Of a stretch of DNA of 42,837 bases, positions 32,598-38,328 are shown one piece after another. A program made the translations under genes and the position numbers. The notes beneath the pieces were generated by a model, which saw nothing but the letters and a program-made list of their open reading frames with translations, had not been told where the DNA came from and did not search any database. This DNA comes from a virus. The stretch is taken from positions 1 through 42,837 of IMG/VR virus record IMGVR_UViG_3300047289_000036; one strand, written 5' to 3'. Every line of letters starts with the position of its first letter. Position 1 is the stretch's first letter.

Positions 32598-32896
32598 AGC
32601 GCTCTCCATTCACGCTCTTGGCGACCAGAGTTTGACGTTACTGTTTTGCCTGTCAACTCTACCAAGGGAGGGGTGAAATTTGCCATCTCTGGCAAGCGGC
32701 GTGAGACTTGGTTGGGGTTCATGTCGAGAGCCATTGCAATGGAGTCTTTACCCATTGGTCCATGTTCGTGAAGGCATTCATGAATGCGTTGCATGTGGAT
32801 TGGCGCAACATCTTTTACTGAAACAGCAGCTTCGTGGCTGGTTGTCGGATCAAGGGTACGTGCGCGTTTAAAGAATTTACCAAGAAAGTGGGTCAA
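32594..32896 (-). CDS. winged-helix/HTH DNA-binding protein, 100 residues
   Basis: TTG start at 32896 with GGAGA in the end of the upstream gene. Residues 34-75 (MQRIHECLHEHGPMGKDSIA, MALDMNPNQVSRRLPEMA) have the helix order of a MarR/winged-helix fold. After them come LVELTGKTVTSNSGRQE, a beta wing-like hairpin, and a W-R-A-L end. Similar small proteins are found in early operons of many phages, presumably transcription regulators. Coupled to both neighbours. Confidence 0.7.
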   Translation of the reverse strand: MTHFLGKFFKRARTLDPTTSHEAAVSVKDVAPIHMQRIHECLHEHGPMGKDSIAMALDMNPNQVSRRLPEMANFTPPLVELTGKTVTSNSGRQEREWRAL

Positions 32897-33185
32897 TTTG
32901 AGTCTCCATTACATTACTTTTTAAAGGTTTCACAAACAAGGGCGCTACCTTCTTTTGCATTACGACTTGAACAGAGTGCCATTGTTCATGACATCTTTGT
33001 TTAGCCACCATTTTCATTTTGTATTCAGATACACAGTCTTCGCAGATTGTGCATTGCTCTTTTGCAAGCCTTGCCAACCTTAGCCATTCAGCATACTGTT
33101 CGTAGCTTTGAAAGCAATCAGGGGTAATTAGGTTTTTATTGGGGTTCATTGGTGGAGGAGGACTATCAAACAAATCTAATTGCAC
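32877..33185 (-). CDS. putative zinc-binding early protein, 102 residues
   Basis: GTG start at 33185 after AAGGGGGACTGTT. The N-terminus MQLDLFDSPPPP resembles a clamp- or helicase-binding QLDLF peptide (seen in proteins that bind the sliding clamp). The centre CTICEDCVSEYK followed by KQRCHEQWH offers three to four Cys and His ligands for zinc. The start codon and motif are adjacent, so the peptide would be N-terminal and exposed. Function not assigned. Confidence 0.65.
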   Translation of the reverse strand: MQLDLFDSPPPPMNPNKNLITPDCFQSYEQYAEWLRLARLAKEQCTICEDCVSEYKMKMVAKQRCHEQWHSVQVVMQKKVAPLFVKPLKSNVMETQIDPLSW

Positions 33186-33205
33186 AACAGTCCCCCTTAG
33201 TTACA

Positions 33206-33472
33206 TCAGAATGGTAAGTCTGACCCGTCATCCAACTCAGGCTCTGGAGCTTTACGAGTTGGCTGGCTCACCTGACGAGCCTGTTGCTCTTTAGGCTTGA
33301 CAGACAAAGAGAAGAACTTCTTGCCGTCTTTGCTTTCCTTGATCCAACCACTGAGCCAGCAGTCAACTCCATTGAAGTTAATGGAGCCGCTGTAGTCAGG
33401 GTGGCTGTCTTGGGTTTTCTTTTCTTTGTTATTGAAAAGTACACCACGGTTTGTGTTGTCGAACTCTGCCAT
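33206..33472 (-). CDS. SSB-like small protein with acidic C-terminal tip
   Basis: 88 residues. The core DYSGSINFNGVDCWLSGWIK, then ESKDGKKFFSLSVKPKEQ, is a compact beta pattern with aromatic residues suited to binding single strands. A Gln/Arg/Pro linker follows, ending DDGSDLPF (81-88), close to the D-D-I-P-F tip by which bacterial SSB recruits partners. It lies 9 bases after the ERF gene in the same operon, supporting a recombination role. It is much shorter than a standard SSB, so this is an analogue rather than a clear homologue. Confidence 0.7.
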   Translation of the reverse strand: MAEFDNTNRGVLFNNKEKKTQDSHPDYSGSINFNGVDCWLSGWIKESKDGKKFFSLSVKPKEQQARQVSQPTRKAPEPELDDGSDLPF

Positions 33473-33481
33473 TTCAATTCC

Positions 33482-34099
33482 TTATTGAGATTTTGATTTT
33501 TTAATTGCACTGCGGGTTGCAGCATCCATTTGGTTAGATAACCAAACCTCTTGGTCTGAGTCAAGAACAGCTTCCTTGATCATCAGGTATGCGTCTTTAG
33601 CCTGGCCTTTCGCTACAAGTTCTGTACACGACTGAGCCATCTCACGCAAAAACTCTTTGTCTTCATTTGGCAGGTCATCACCAATGCCGCCCTTTGGAGT
33701 CACGATAGGCGCATCACCTTTACGACCTGTTGTAGCGTCTAACGCATCATGCTCGACAATCTCAAGCGCTGCAACCCACAAATAACGGCGCAGGTATGTT
33801 TGTACTGCCCCAAGGTTTTGAACCTCATGACAGCCCTTTAAAGCGGCGCTAGACATGGGTGAAGTAATGAAGACCTTCTCTTCTGGCTTCTCAGTGTTGA
33901 CAATCTCCATCACTGCGTTTTCATTGCCAAAACTGATGATTGATGTCAAGCCAACTTCATGGAAGATTTGCAGTGCAGGGATGATGAAGTCACCCAACTC
34001 AAAGTAGTAGTAGTTAGCAAACTTGTTGTGACCAGACTTCTTGAGCTTCTGTGAGTGAAACTGATCTCGTGCTGCGTTAAGTTTTTGATAGACGTTCAT
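33482..34099 (-). CDS. erf: ERF-family single-strand annealing protein
   Basis: Recombinase that anneals complementary single strands, needed for genome circularisation or concatemer formation. Typical ERF features: N-terminal KLNAARDQFHSQKLKKSGHN, then KFANYYYFELGDFIIPALQI, and later SMSSAALKGCHEVQN-LGAVQTYLRRYLW region with the conserved YLRRY core. The C-terminal third is linker plus helices (DKEFLREMAQSCTELVAKGQ). 205 residues, normal for the family. ATGA coupled to the Cys-rich gene upstream, followed by the SSB-like gene. Confidence 0.9.
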   Translation of the reverse strand: MNVYQKLNAARDQFHSQKLKKSGHNKFANYYYFELGDFIIPALQIFHEVGLTSIISFGNENAVMEIVNTEKPEEKVFITSPMSSAALKGCHEVQNLGAVQTYLRRYLWVAALEIVEHDALDATTGRKGDAPIVTPKGGIGDDLPNEDKEFLREMAQSCTELVAKGQAKDAYLMIKEAVLDSDQEVWLSNQMDAATRSAIKKSKSQ

Positions 34100-34302
34100 T
34101 TGGTTACCTTTGCGTATGCTTTGTCAAATTCTTCGTTGATGATTTCTTTCTGATCCTCTTCGTACAAATCACCAAAAGTAACGAAGTGGTTCTCTTGGCA
34201 ACAGCTAAAGCCTTCTTGTGGCTGGCAGCAATAGCAACAGTATTTTTGGTCTGATGCCAAGAATTCGGCGCGGATGGCCTCGTACAAGCTTTTAGATTTC
34301 AT
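34096..34302 (-). CDS. cysteine-rich early protein, 68 residues
   Basis: The start at 34302 is set by AAAGGG six bases upstream; a longer frame (34338) lacks a site. It has a knot of cysteines, KYCCYCCQPQEGFSCCQENH, that could bind one or two zinc ions, then an acidic helix (GDLYEEDQKEIINEEFDKAY). The stop overlaps the ERF start (ATGA). May bind nucleic acid or protein; unassigned. Confidence 0.65.
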   Translation of the reverse strand: MKSKSLYEAIRAEFLASDQKYCCYCCQPQEGFSCCQENHFVTFGDLYEEDQKEIINEEFDKAYAKVTK

Positions 34303-34522
34303 TGGATTCCCTTTGCAAAATATTTTCCAAGCGTTCAATTGTTCTATCGCGCACCAAGTTCATGATGTTCGTGCCATCAACGGTTTGAATTTCGTCAATG
34401 GAGAACATGTTCTCGTAGATGCGGTGGTAGAAGAGGATTAGTTTGATGTCATCAAACTTGATGTGACGCACATACTGACCTGTTTTAAGGTTCCATGTGG
34501 TGAAGTTGTCTTGCCATTCCAT
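34292..34522 (-). CDS. hypothetical 76-residue early protein
   Basis: Start by TAATG overlap with the upstream stop (34524-34520). The product (MEWQDNFTTWNLKTGQYVRH, IKFDDIKLILFYHRIYENMF) mixes strands and helices and ends in a charged helix (DRTIERLENILQRESNEI). Overlaps the next gene by 11 bases. No recognised family. Confidence 0.6.
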   Translation of the reverse strand: MEWQDNFTTWNLKTGQYVRHIKFDDIKLILFYHRIYENMFSIDEIQTVDGTNIMNLVRDRTIERLENILQRESNEI

Positions 34523-34704
34523 TAAATTACTTTCATTGCGATTGAGACGGCAATTATGCCGAGGATTAAAAGAATCCAAACAACATAATTGTTATTAGGA
34601 GGGCGTTTGTAATACTCAATTCCTGACATGTAGTCGACTTTATAAGCCTCCATACGGGAGCGTGGAAAACATCGGGTTGTTGGGTTAAGGTCTTTAATAG
34701 TCAT
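34522..34704 (-). CDS. 60-residue tail-anchored membrane protein
   Basis: ATG at 34704 has AAGGA eight bases upstream (a second ATG at 34710 is too close to the site). Soluble N-terminus (TIKDLNPTTRCFPRSRMEAY), then a C-terminal membrane span (NYVVWILLILGIIAVSIAMK). C-tail anchored, so the N-terminal part faces the cytoplasm. The stop is coupled to the next start (TAATG). Confidence 0.6.
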   Translation of the reverse strand: MTIKDLNPTTRCFPRSRMEAYKVDYMSGIEYYKRPPNNNYVVWILLILGIIAVSIAMKVI

Positions 34705-34951
34705 AGTCATCGTCCTTGCAGTTATCACGGATTGCTTCTTCAATCTGTTCAACTTCATTTTCTGTAGGCTCGTATTTAAGCAGCTTCCCGTTCATGTCTA
34801 GCAAGTCATACTCAAACTCTTCATAGCCGTAGTAGTCAATGTCGCTGTCCCAAGTACGTGGATTGCCATCGACCTTTGTGTAGTTCAAGATGCCAATCTG
34901 ACACTCTGTTCCATCATCAAGACAAAAATCAAGTTTTTCTTTGTATGTCAT
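34694..34951 (-). CDS. acidic 85-residue early protein
   Basis: Very acidic (DSDIDYYGYEEFEYDLLDMN; NEVEQIEEAIRDNCKDDDYD) with a beta-like start (FCLDDGTECQIGILNYTKVD). A highly negative small early protein could mimic DNA, but that is speculation. ATGA overlap with the upstream gene and an 11-base overlap with the next. Similar acidic proteins occur in other phage early operons. Confidence 0.65.
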   Translation of the reverse strand: MTYKEKLDFCLDDGTECQIGILNYTKVDGNPRTWDSDIDYYGYEEFEYDLLDMNGKLLKYEPTENEVEQIEEAIRDNCKDDDYDY

Positions 34952-35097
34952 GCTGCCACCTGCTCACGGAGTTTGTTGATTTCTCGAATGATGTCAGTCA
35001 GCGTTTTGCAATCCATGTTGCACCATTCGTTGATTTGCTGAACAGCCAGGTTTAAACCATCACTGTGTCCTTGTTGCCAAGCCTCAATCTTGTTCAT
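34948..35097 (-). CDS. 49-residue helical early protein
   Basis: Both ends are ATGA overlaps with neighbours, strong evidence of translation. The product: MNKIEAWQQGHSDGLNLAVQ, then QINEWCNMDCKTLTDIIREI and a NKLREQVAA end; helical with a short coiled coil. Unassigned. Confidence 0.65.
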   Translation of the reverse strand: MNKIEAWQQGHSDGLNLAVQQINEWCNMDCKTLTDIIREINKLREQVAA

Positions 35098-35252
35098 ACG
35101 TTCACCTCTTTGATTAGATACATTGGTTGCTCATCGTCTGAATTAGTCTCCAGCAAGTAGTCAAGCATGTGTTGAGCTTTGCTTTGCTCTTGGTACGAAT
35201 GAATGAGCCGTGGAAGCTCATCTCGAATGCAAAAAACCATGTAAATTGTCAT
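35094..35252 (-). CDS. 52-residue early protein, first gene of the leftward operon
   Basis: Start at 35252 after AAAGGAACGGCA; an upstream in-frame extension to 35318 would start inside the leader. The product: MTIYMVFCIRDELPRLIHSY, then QEQSKAQHMLDYLLETNSDD and EQPMYLIKEVNV. A beta-alpha-beta-like small fold, unassigned. The stop overlaps the next start (ATGA). Read from the divergent control region 35253-35414. Confidence 0.65.
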   Translation of the reverse strand: MTIYMVFCIRDELPRLIHSYQEQSKAQHMLDYLLETNSDDEQPMYLIKEVNV

Positions 35253-35323
35253 TGCCGTTCCTTTCATTAAATTGTTGGCGTAGAAGTAATGTAATCTAAC
35301 TTTGGCTGTATGAAACAAATTAT

Positions 35324-35353
35324 TTTTTATGGATAAAGATTCCTAATAGTCAA
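35324..35353 (-). promoter_or_regulatory. promoter candidate for the leftward early operon
   Basis: The minus strand has TTGACT (35353-35348), 18-base spacer, TAAAAA (35329-35324). The start would be about 65 bases before the first gene. Regulation by the adjacent Cro-like protein is plausible because the two genes diverge from one 162-base region. On the plus strand TACTAT (35383-35388) is a possible -10 for the regulator but lacks a good -35. Confidence 0.4.
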
Positions 35354-35414
35354 AACCAATCAGACTATCTACAGTTTTAGCTTACTATAGCGACCTTCAA
35401 CAACTGGAGTTCAC

Positions 35415-35579
35415 ATGAAGATCGAAGATTTAGAAAAATACGCAACCTGCTATCGCATTGCTAAGTTGCTTAACGTGACACCTACCTCTGTTTATCAGTG
35501 GAAGAAAACGGGCAAAGTGCCACCTCTGCGAGTGTTTCAACTCAAAGAAATGAAGCCTGAGTGGTTCAAGGGTGGTTGA
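35415..35579 (+). CDS. Cro-like helix-turn-helix regulator, 54 residues
   Basis: First gene of the rightward early operon, GGAG before ATG. Residues 11-34 (TCYRIAKLLNVTPTSVYQWK, then KTGKVPP) are a textbook Cro/YdaS-type helix-turn-helix with the Y-Q-W-K recognition end. A short LRVFQLKEMKPEWF tail follows. Too short to contain anything but the DNA-binding domain, like lambda Cro. It probably binds the divergent control region just upstream. No CI-type partner is seen in the window. Confidence 0.8.
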   Translation: MKIEDLEKYATCYRIAKLLNVTPTSVYQWKKTGKVPPLRVFQLKEMKPEWFKGG

Positions 35580-35580
35580 T

Positions 35581-35766
35581 ATGCGATACATGATTGGCTT
35601 TCCTATCGCTTGGTTGGTGGTCTACCTCATGTTTGCGTTCATCACTCTGAGCTTTAGCCCATCTGATTGGACAGAGCCATACCGCATTCTGTGTGCTTTG
35701 TTTGGCATGGCTTGGGGCTTTGCCCTGTCTTACCGCATCAGTCAGGATTGCAAATGGGCATTCTGA
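35581..35766 (+). CDS. two-span membrane protein, 61 residues
   Basis: ATG at 35581, right after the Cro-like stop, with AAGGGTGG inside that gene's end as the site. Spans: MIGFPIAWLVVYLMFAFITL and YRILCALFGMAWGFALSYRI, with a short hydrophilic loop (SPSDWTEP) between. No family recognised. Overlaps the next tiny frame by 13 bases. Confidence 0.65.
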   Translation: MRYMIGFPIAWLVVYLMFAFITLSFSPSDWTEPYRILCALFGMAWGFALSYRISQDCKWAF

Positions 35767-35807
35767 TTGTCTACATCATTGTTGATTGGCTGTTGGAGGA
35801 CGCATGA
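35754..35807 (+). CDS. 17-residue hydrophobic peptide
   Basis: ATGGGCATTC at 35754 opens MGILIVYIIVDWLLEDA. It overlaps the upstream gene's end by 13 bases and the next gene's start by ATGA, so it bridges the two. It may be a real micro-peptide or only a coupling device that carries ribosomes to the next start. Sequence alone cannot decide. Confidence 0.3.
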   Translation: MGILIVYIIVDWLLEDA

Positions 35808-36016
35808 GTAAAGGTAGTGGAAAACGCAAAGAAGACTCAGAAAAAGTCAGAGCAAATTGGGGTGGCGCTTTTGATAAAAAAGAAAGCTGTCCTGCTTGTG
35901 GCTCTGAAGAATACGACACATATCGCCTAAACCCATCAGTAGGCGATTCAAGCATTACATACAGCATCTGCTGTCAATGCCAACATGAATTTAACGGCAA
36001 ACCACATTGGGAGTAA
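35804..36016 (+). CDS. zinc-ribbon protein, 70 residues
   Basis: Start at 35804 set by GGAGG five bases upstream. Basic N-terminus (MSKGSGKRKEDSEKVRANWG), then CPACGSEEYDTYRLNPSVGD and CCQCQHEFNG. This is a classic C-x2-C ... C-x2-C zinc ribbon, often found in nucleic-acid- or polymerase-binding phage proteins. Coupled downstream to the MazG gene by position (4 bases apart). Confidence 0.75.
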   Translation: MSKGSGKRKEDSEKVRANWGGAFDKKESCPACGSEEYDTYRLNPSVGDSSITYSICCQCQHEFNGKPHWE

Positions 36017-36020
36017 AGAA

Positions 36021-36329
36021 ATGAGTAGTTACGCAGAATTGGAAATGAAGGTCTTGCAATGGTCCGAAGCTCGCAAGATCGTGCCTAACAGCACACCCTT
36101 TGCACAGTCAATCAAGGCTGTAGAAGAGATCAATGAGCTAGTAGACGCATTGCGTGATGGCAACAGGATTGAAGCCATTGACGCTGTTGGTGACACTATG
36201 GTGTGCCTGATTAACGTCTGTGCCTTAATGGATGTCAACCTTACAGACTGCCTTGAAGCTGCCTATCACCAGATCAAAGATCGCCGTGGCTACATGAATG
36301 CCGAAGGTATCTTTGTGAAGGAACAATGA
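36021..36329 (+). CDS. MazG-like nucleotide pyrophosphohydrolase, 102 residues
   Basis: Hydrolyses nucleoside triphosphates to monophosphates; in phages often thought to reset the host nucleotide alarm state. The metal-binding signature is complete: E35-E36-x2-E39, then 11 residues, then E51-x2-D54, with D58 (AVEEINELVDALRDGNRIEA; IDAVGDTMVC). Conserved end YHQIKDRRGYMNAEGIFVKE. The start at 36021 removes a 12-residue upstream extension lying in the previous gene. The stop overlaps the DUF3310 gene. Confidence 0.85.
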   Translation: MSSYAELEMKVLQWSEARKIVPNSTPFAQSIKAVEEINELVDALRDGNRIEAIDAVGDTMVCLINVCALMDVNLTDCLEAAYHQIKDRRGYMNAEGIFVKEQ

Positions 36330-36649
36330 TGTCTATATGCGCTAAATGCAAACATTTATCAGATGACAGCCATAACTTCCATACAGAACCATGTGGGAGT
36401 TGCTTCAACTATGTGAAGTTTGAGGCTAAAGAAACGCCTTTAACGAAGCAAGAAGGCGGTCAACACTACAAAGACAAGGCTATCCAGCCTATCGTCTACA
36501 TCCATGCCAATAAGCTTGGATTCTGCGAAGGTAATGTAGTCAAGTACATCACCCGTCACAAAGAAAAGAATGGTGCTGAAGACATTAAAAAGGTCATCCA
36601 CTACTGCGAATTGTTATTGGAATTGGAGTACAAAAATGAAGCATTATGA
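36326..36649 (+). CDS. DUF3310 protein with N-terminal zinc motif, 107 residues
   Basis: N-terminus CAKCKHLSDDSHNFHTEPCG then SCFNYVKF: a C-x2-C ... C-x2-C zinc knuckle. The second half GGQHYKDKAIQPIVYIHANK, LGFCEGNVVKYITRHKEKNG and AEDIKKVIHYCELLLELEY is the DUF3310 domain, common in phage early regions beside MazG and nucleotide-metabolism genes; exact activity is not settled. ATGATG start inside the MazG stop. Confidence 0.85.
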   Translation: MMSICAKCKHLSDDSHNFHTEPCGSCFNYVKFEAKETPLTKQEGGQHYKDKAIQPIVYIHANKLGFCEGNVVKYITRHKEKNGAEDIKKVIHYCELLLELEYKNEAL

Positions 36650-36821
36650 AATCACAATTTATCTAAGAGACACAGAAGAGAGAAGTGGCAGTCTAAAAAT
36701 CTTTGAGCAGACTATTGATTTTGACTACATGAGGCAATTCAATCCAGCAATGATGCAAAAAATTGTGGCAGTAATTAACAATCTGCAGGTCCCAACTGGT
36801 CTTGACCCATTAGGTGAATAA
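36636..36821 (+). CDS. hypothetical 61-residue early protein
   Basis: The ATG at 36636 lies within the end of the DUF3310 gene (GGAG upstream). The product: MKHYEITIYLRDTEERSGSL, then KIFEQTIDFDYMRQFNPAMM and QKIVAVINNLQVPTGLDPLGE-like end. Beta-beta-alpha layout, unassigned. The next gene starts two bases after its stop. Confidence 0.65.
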   Translation: MKHYEITIYLRDTEERSGSLKIFEQTIDFDYMRQFNPAMMQKIVAVINNLQVPTGLDPLGE

Positions 36822-36823
36822 AA

Positions 36824-36997
36824 ATGAGTGAAGTAAACATTATCCTGACAGACAAAAAAGACGGCACTCTAGGCATCCGTATCGTGTCTGACGCACCTGA
36901 TGACTCTGGTGCAAGCACTATTGCAAAGATGTTCATTGAGTTTGTAGGCCAACTACAAGCCCAAGAGCAAGCTCCAAAAATCATCACAGGGAAATAG
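36824..36997 (+). CDS. hypothetical 57-residue early protein
   Basis: ATG at 36824 after GGTGAATAAAA. The product: MSEVNIILTDKKDGTLGIRI, then VSDAPDDSGASTIAKMFIEF and a Gln-rich end (QLQAQEQAPKIITGK). Its N-terminal strand pair resembles that of the preceding 61-residue protein, so they may be distant paralogues. Unassigned. Confidence 0.6.
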   Translation: MSEVNIILTDKKDGTLGIRIVSDAPDDSGASTIAKMFIEFVGQLQAQEQAPKIITGK

Positions 36998-36998
36998 T

Positions 36999-37148
36999 AT
37001 GGGACAGTTAATTGGATTGCTTTGTTTTGCGGCTTGGTTGACTCACATCTTCACTTGCTTTGCTCACGGCTTCTGGGGCTTCTTGGTAGCTGGCGCTATT
37101 TTCTTTCCTATTGGAATTTTGCACGGGTTCTACCTGTGGTTCAATTAA
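36999..37148 (+). CDS. 49-residue two-span membrane protein
   Basis: ATG at 36999, one base after the previous stop. The product: MGQLIGLLCFAAWLTHIFTC, then FAHGFWGFLVAGAIFFPIGI and LHGFYLWFN. Two short hydrophobic spans with His and Trp, no soluble domain. Resembles small membrane proteins of unknown role in phage early operons. It is the last gene before the extended -10 promoter at 37151. Confidence 0.65.
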   Translation: MGQLIGLLCFAAWLTHIFTCFAHGFWGFLVAGAIFFPIGILHGFYLWFN

Positions 37149-37150
37149 TG

Positions 37151-37159
37151 TGATATAGT
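37151..37159 (+). promoter_or_regulatory. extended -10 promoter upstream of the replication gene
   Basis: TGATATAGT: a TG-n-TATAGT extended -10 element with no good -35. Predicted start about 37166, the first bases of the structured leader. A sister element TGATATGAT lies at 41508-41516 in front of the second copy of the same RNA structure. Confidence 0.55.
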
Positions 37160-37164
37160 AGTTT

Positions 37165-37242
37165 GAAACACGGCTAGGAATGGCCTGATCTCCATTCCGA
37201 AAAGAGTTACCCCTTCTCCTGCCGCCGTTTCTTTCAAAGGGG
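37165..37242 (+). promoter_or_regulatory. pseudoknotted leader RNA, copy A
   Basis: P1: ACGGC (37170-37174) with GCCGT (37224-37228). An alternative longer helix uses GAAAC (37165-37169) with GTTTC (37227-37231). P2 hairpin: GGAATGG (37177-37183) with CCATTCC (37192-37198). Then GAAAAG (37199-37204), a five-base spacer, P3 strand CCCCTT (37210-37215), CTCCT before the P1 return strand, linker TTCTTTCA, and P3 return strand AAGGGG (37237-37242). P1 and P3 interlock as a pseudoknot. It ends 19 bases before the start of the DUF1376 gene, which lacks an obvious SD. The same plan recurs at 41523-41586. Confidence 0.6.
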
Positions 37243-37261
37243 CTGTGAAAAAGCGGGCTAT

Positions 37262-38023
37262 ATGCACTATTACCAGTTCAACATTGGGGACTATGCTTCC
37301 CATACGCGCCACCTCGACTTGCTTGAGGATTTGGCGTATCGCAGGATACTTGACCTGTACTACCTTCATGAGCGTCCACTGAGTGGCGATGCTTCACTTG
37401 TTGCCAAACAGATTGGCATGAGAGATGACGCTGCGACTGTTCGTGACGTTCTCAATGAGTTCTTTGAACATACGCCTGATGGCTATGTCAATGCCCGTGC
37501 TGACAAAGAAATAGCACATTACCATTCCAAAATTGAACAAGCGTCACGCGCTGGTAAAGCATCCGCTGAACGTAGGTCTAACAACCGTTCAACGGACGTT
37601 CCAACGGACGTTCAACCAAACAATAAACAAGAACCATTAAACAATAAACAAGAACCATATTTAGAAGCTAAAGCTTCTTTGTCGAAAACTGCGTTTCCAA
37701 CCTGTCCGCATCAAGAGATTCTTAACCTCTATGCCAAGCACTTGCCGCAACTTAGCCAACCACGGGTATGGGAAGGTAACCGCCAAGAGGCACTACGCGC
37801 ACGTTGGAGACAAGCTGCCAAACCATCTGACTACTCGCCCGAAGGGTACAAGGACGTTGCTGGTGGCCTGAAGTGGTGGGACTCGTTCTTTGGCTACATT
37901 GCCAACGATACCAAGCTTGCGGCTGGCTTTGAGACTCAAGGTAGAACTTGGCGACCAGACTTAGAGTGGATTGTTACTGCTGGCAACTTTGCCAAAATCA
38001 TTGATGGGAAGTACAACAAATGA
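37262..38023 (+). CDS. DUF1376 replication initiator-type protein, 253 residues
   Basis: Likely binds the phage origin and recruits the host helicase. Residues 1-95 are the DUF1376 domain (MHYYQFNIGDYASHTRHLDL; EDLAYRRILDLYYLHERPLS; a winged-helix fold), followed by a basic linker with repeated NNKQEP. The C-terminal region (RARWRQAAKPSDYSPEGYKD; GLKWWDSFFGYIANDTKLAA; GRTWRPDLEWIVTAGNFAKI) is the typical partner domain of such initiators. No clear SD; translation may depend on the leader RNA. The linker DNA carries iteron-like repeats. Confidence 0.85.
   Translation: MHYYQFNIGDYASHTRHLDLLEDLAYRRILDLYYLHERPLSGDASLVAKQIGMRDDAATVRDVLNEFFEHTPDGYVNARADKEIAHYHSKIEQASRAGKASAERRSNNRSTDVPTDVQPNNKQEPLNNKQEPYLEAKASLSKTAFPTCPHQEILNLYAKHLPQLSQPRVWEGNRQEALRARWRQAAKPSDYSPEGYKDVAGGLKWWDSFFGYIANDTKLAAGFETQGRTWRPDLEWIVTAGNFAKIIDGKYNK
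37582..37658 (+). repeat. iteron-like repeats inside the initiator gene, candidate origin
   Basis: CAACGGACGTT occurs at 37590-37600 and 37602-37612 (12-base period), each with a quasi-palindrome AACG-GA-CGTT; a partial copy precedes at 37582. Directly after come two exact copies of a 20-mer AAACAATAAACAAGAACCAT at 37618-37637 and 37639-37658 (21-base period), which are AT-rich. Iterons next to an AT-rich tract inside the initiator gene is the layout of the lambda O origin. Confidence 0.55.
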
Positions 38024-38328
38024 GCTTTGCTAAACCAAAAACCAAAGACAACTTTGCGGATGACGAATACAAGCGCTTGCAGTGCAGCATGTCAGGCTGT
38101 GGCTCACCTTGGTCAATCCAAATCGACAGGCCAATGTGTACGTTCCATCAGTGGGGTACAACAACCTATGACCTTGATAAACCTGACCACACCATGAATG
38201 CGTTTGCGTCTGGTGATGGCAAAGGTTGGGCAAGACTGATTCTTGAGCGCAAAGCCAAAGGCCAACGTCTATCGCCTATGTCAGTGAAGTTTGCAGAGCA
38301 AGCACTTGAACGGGAGTTGAAGCGATGA
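38020..38328 (+). CDS. putative zinc-binding protein, 102 residues
   Basis: Start coupled to the initiator stop (ATGA). Residues about 22-43 (CSMSGCGSPWSIQIDRPMCT, then FHQW) give C-x4-C ... C-x2-H as probable zinc ligands. A C-terminal charged helix follows (ARLILERKAKGQRLSPMSVK, FAEQALERELKR). Proteins with this pattern follow DUF1376 initiators in other phages; a replication accessory role is likely but unproven. Confidence 0.7.
   Translation: MSFAKPKTKDNFADDEYKRLQCSMSGCGSPWSIQIDRPMCTFHQWGTTTYDLDKPDHTMNAFASGDGKGWARLILERKAKGQRLSPMSVKFAEQALERELKR

Noticed and set aside
37184-37204. hammerhead-like CTGAT ... GAAA in leader A
   Set aside because: CTGAT is in the loop of P2 and not followed by the required helices; copy B lacks it.
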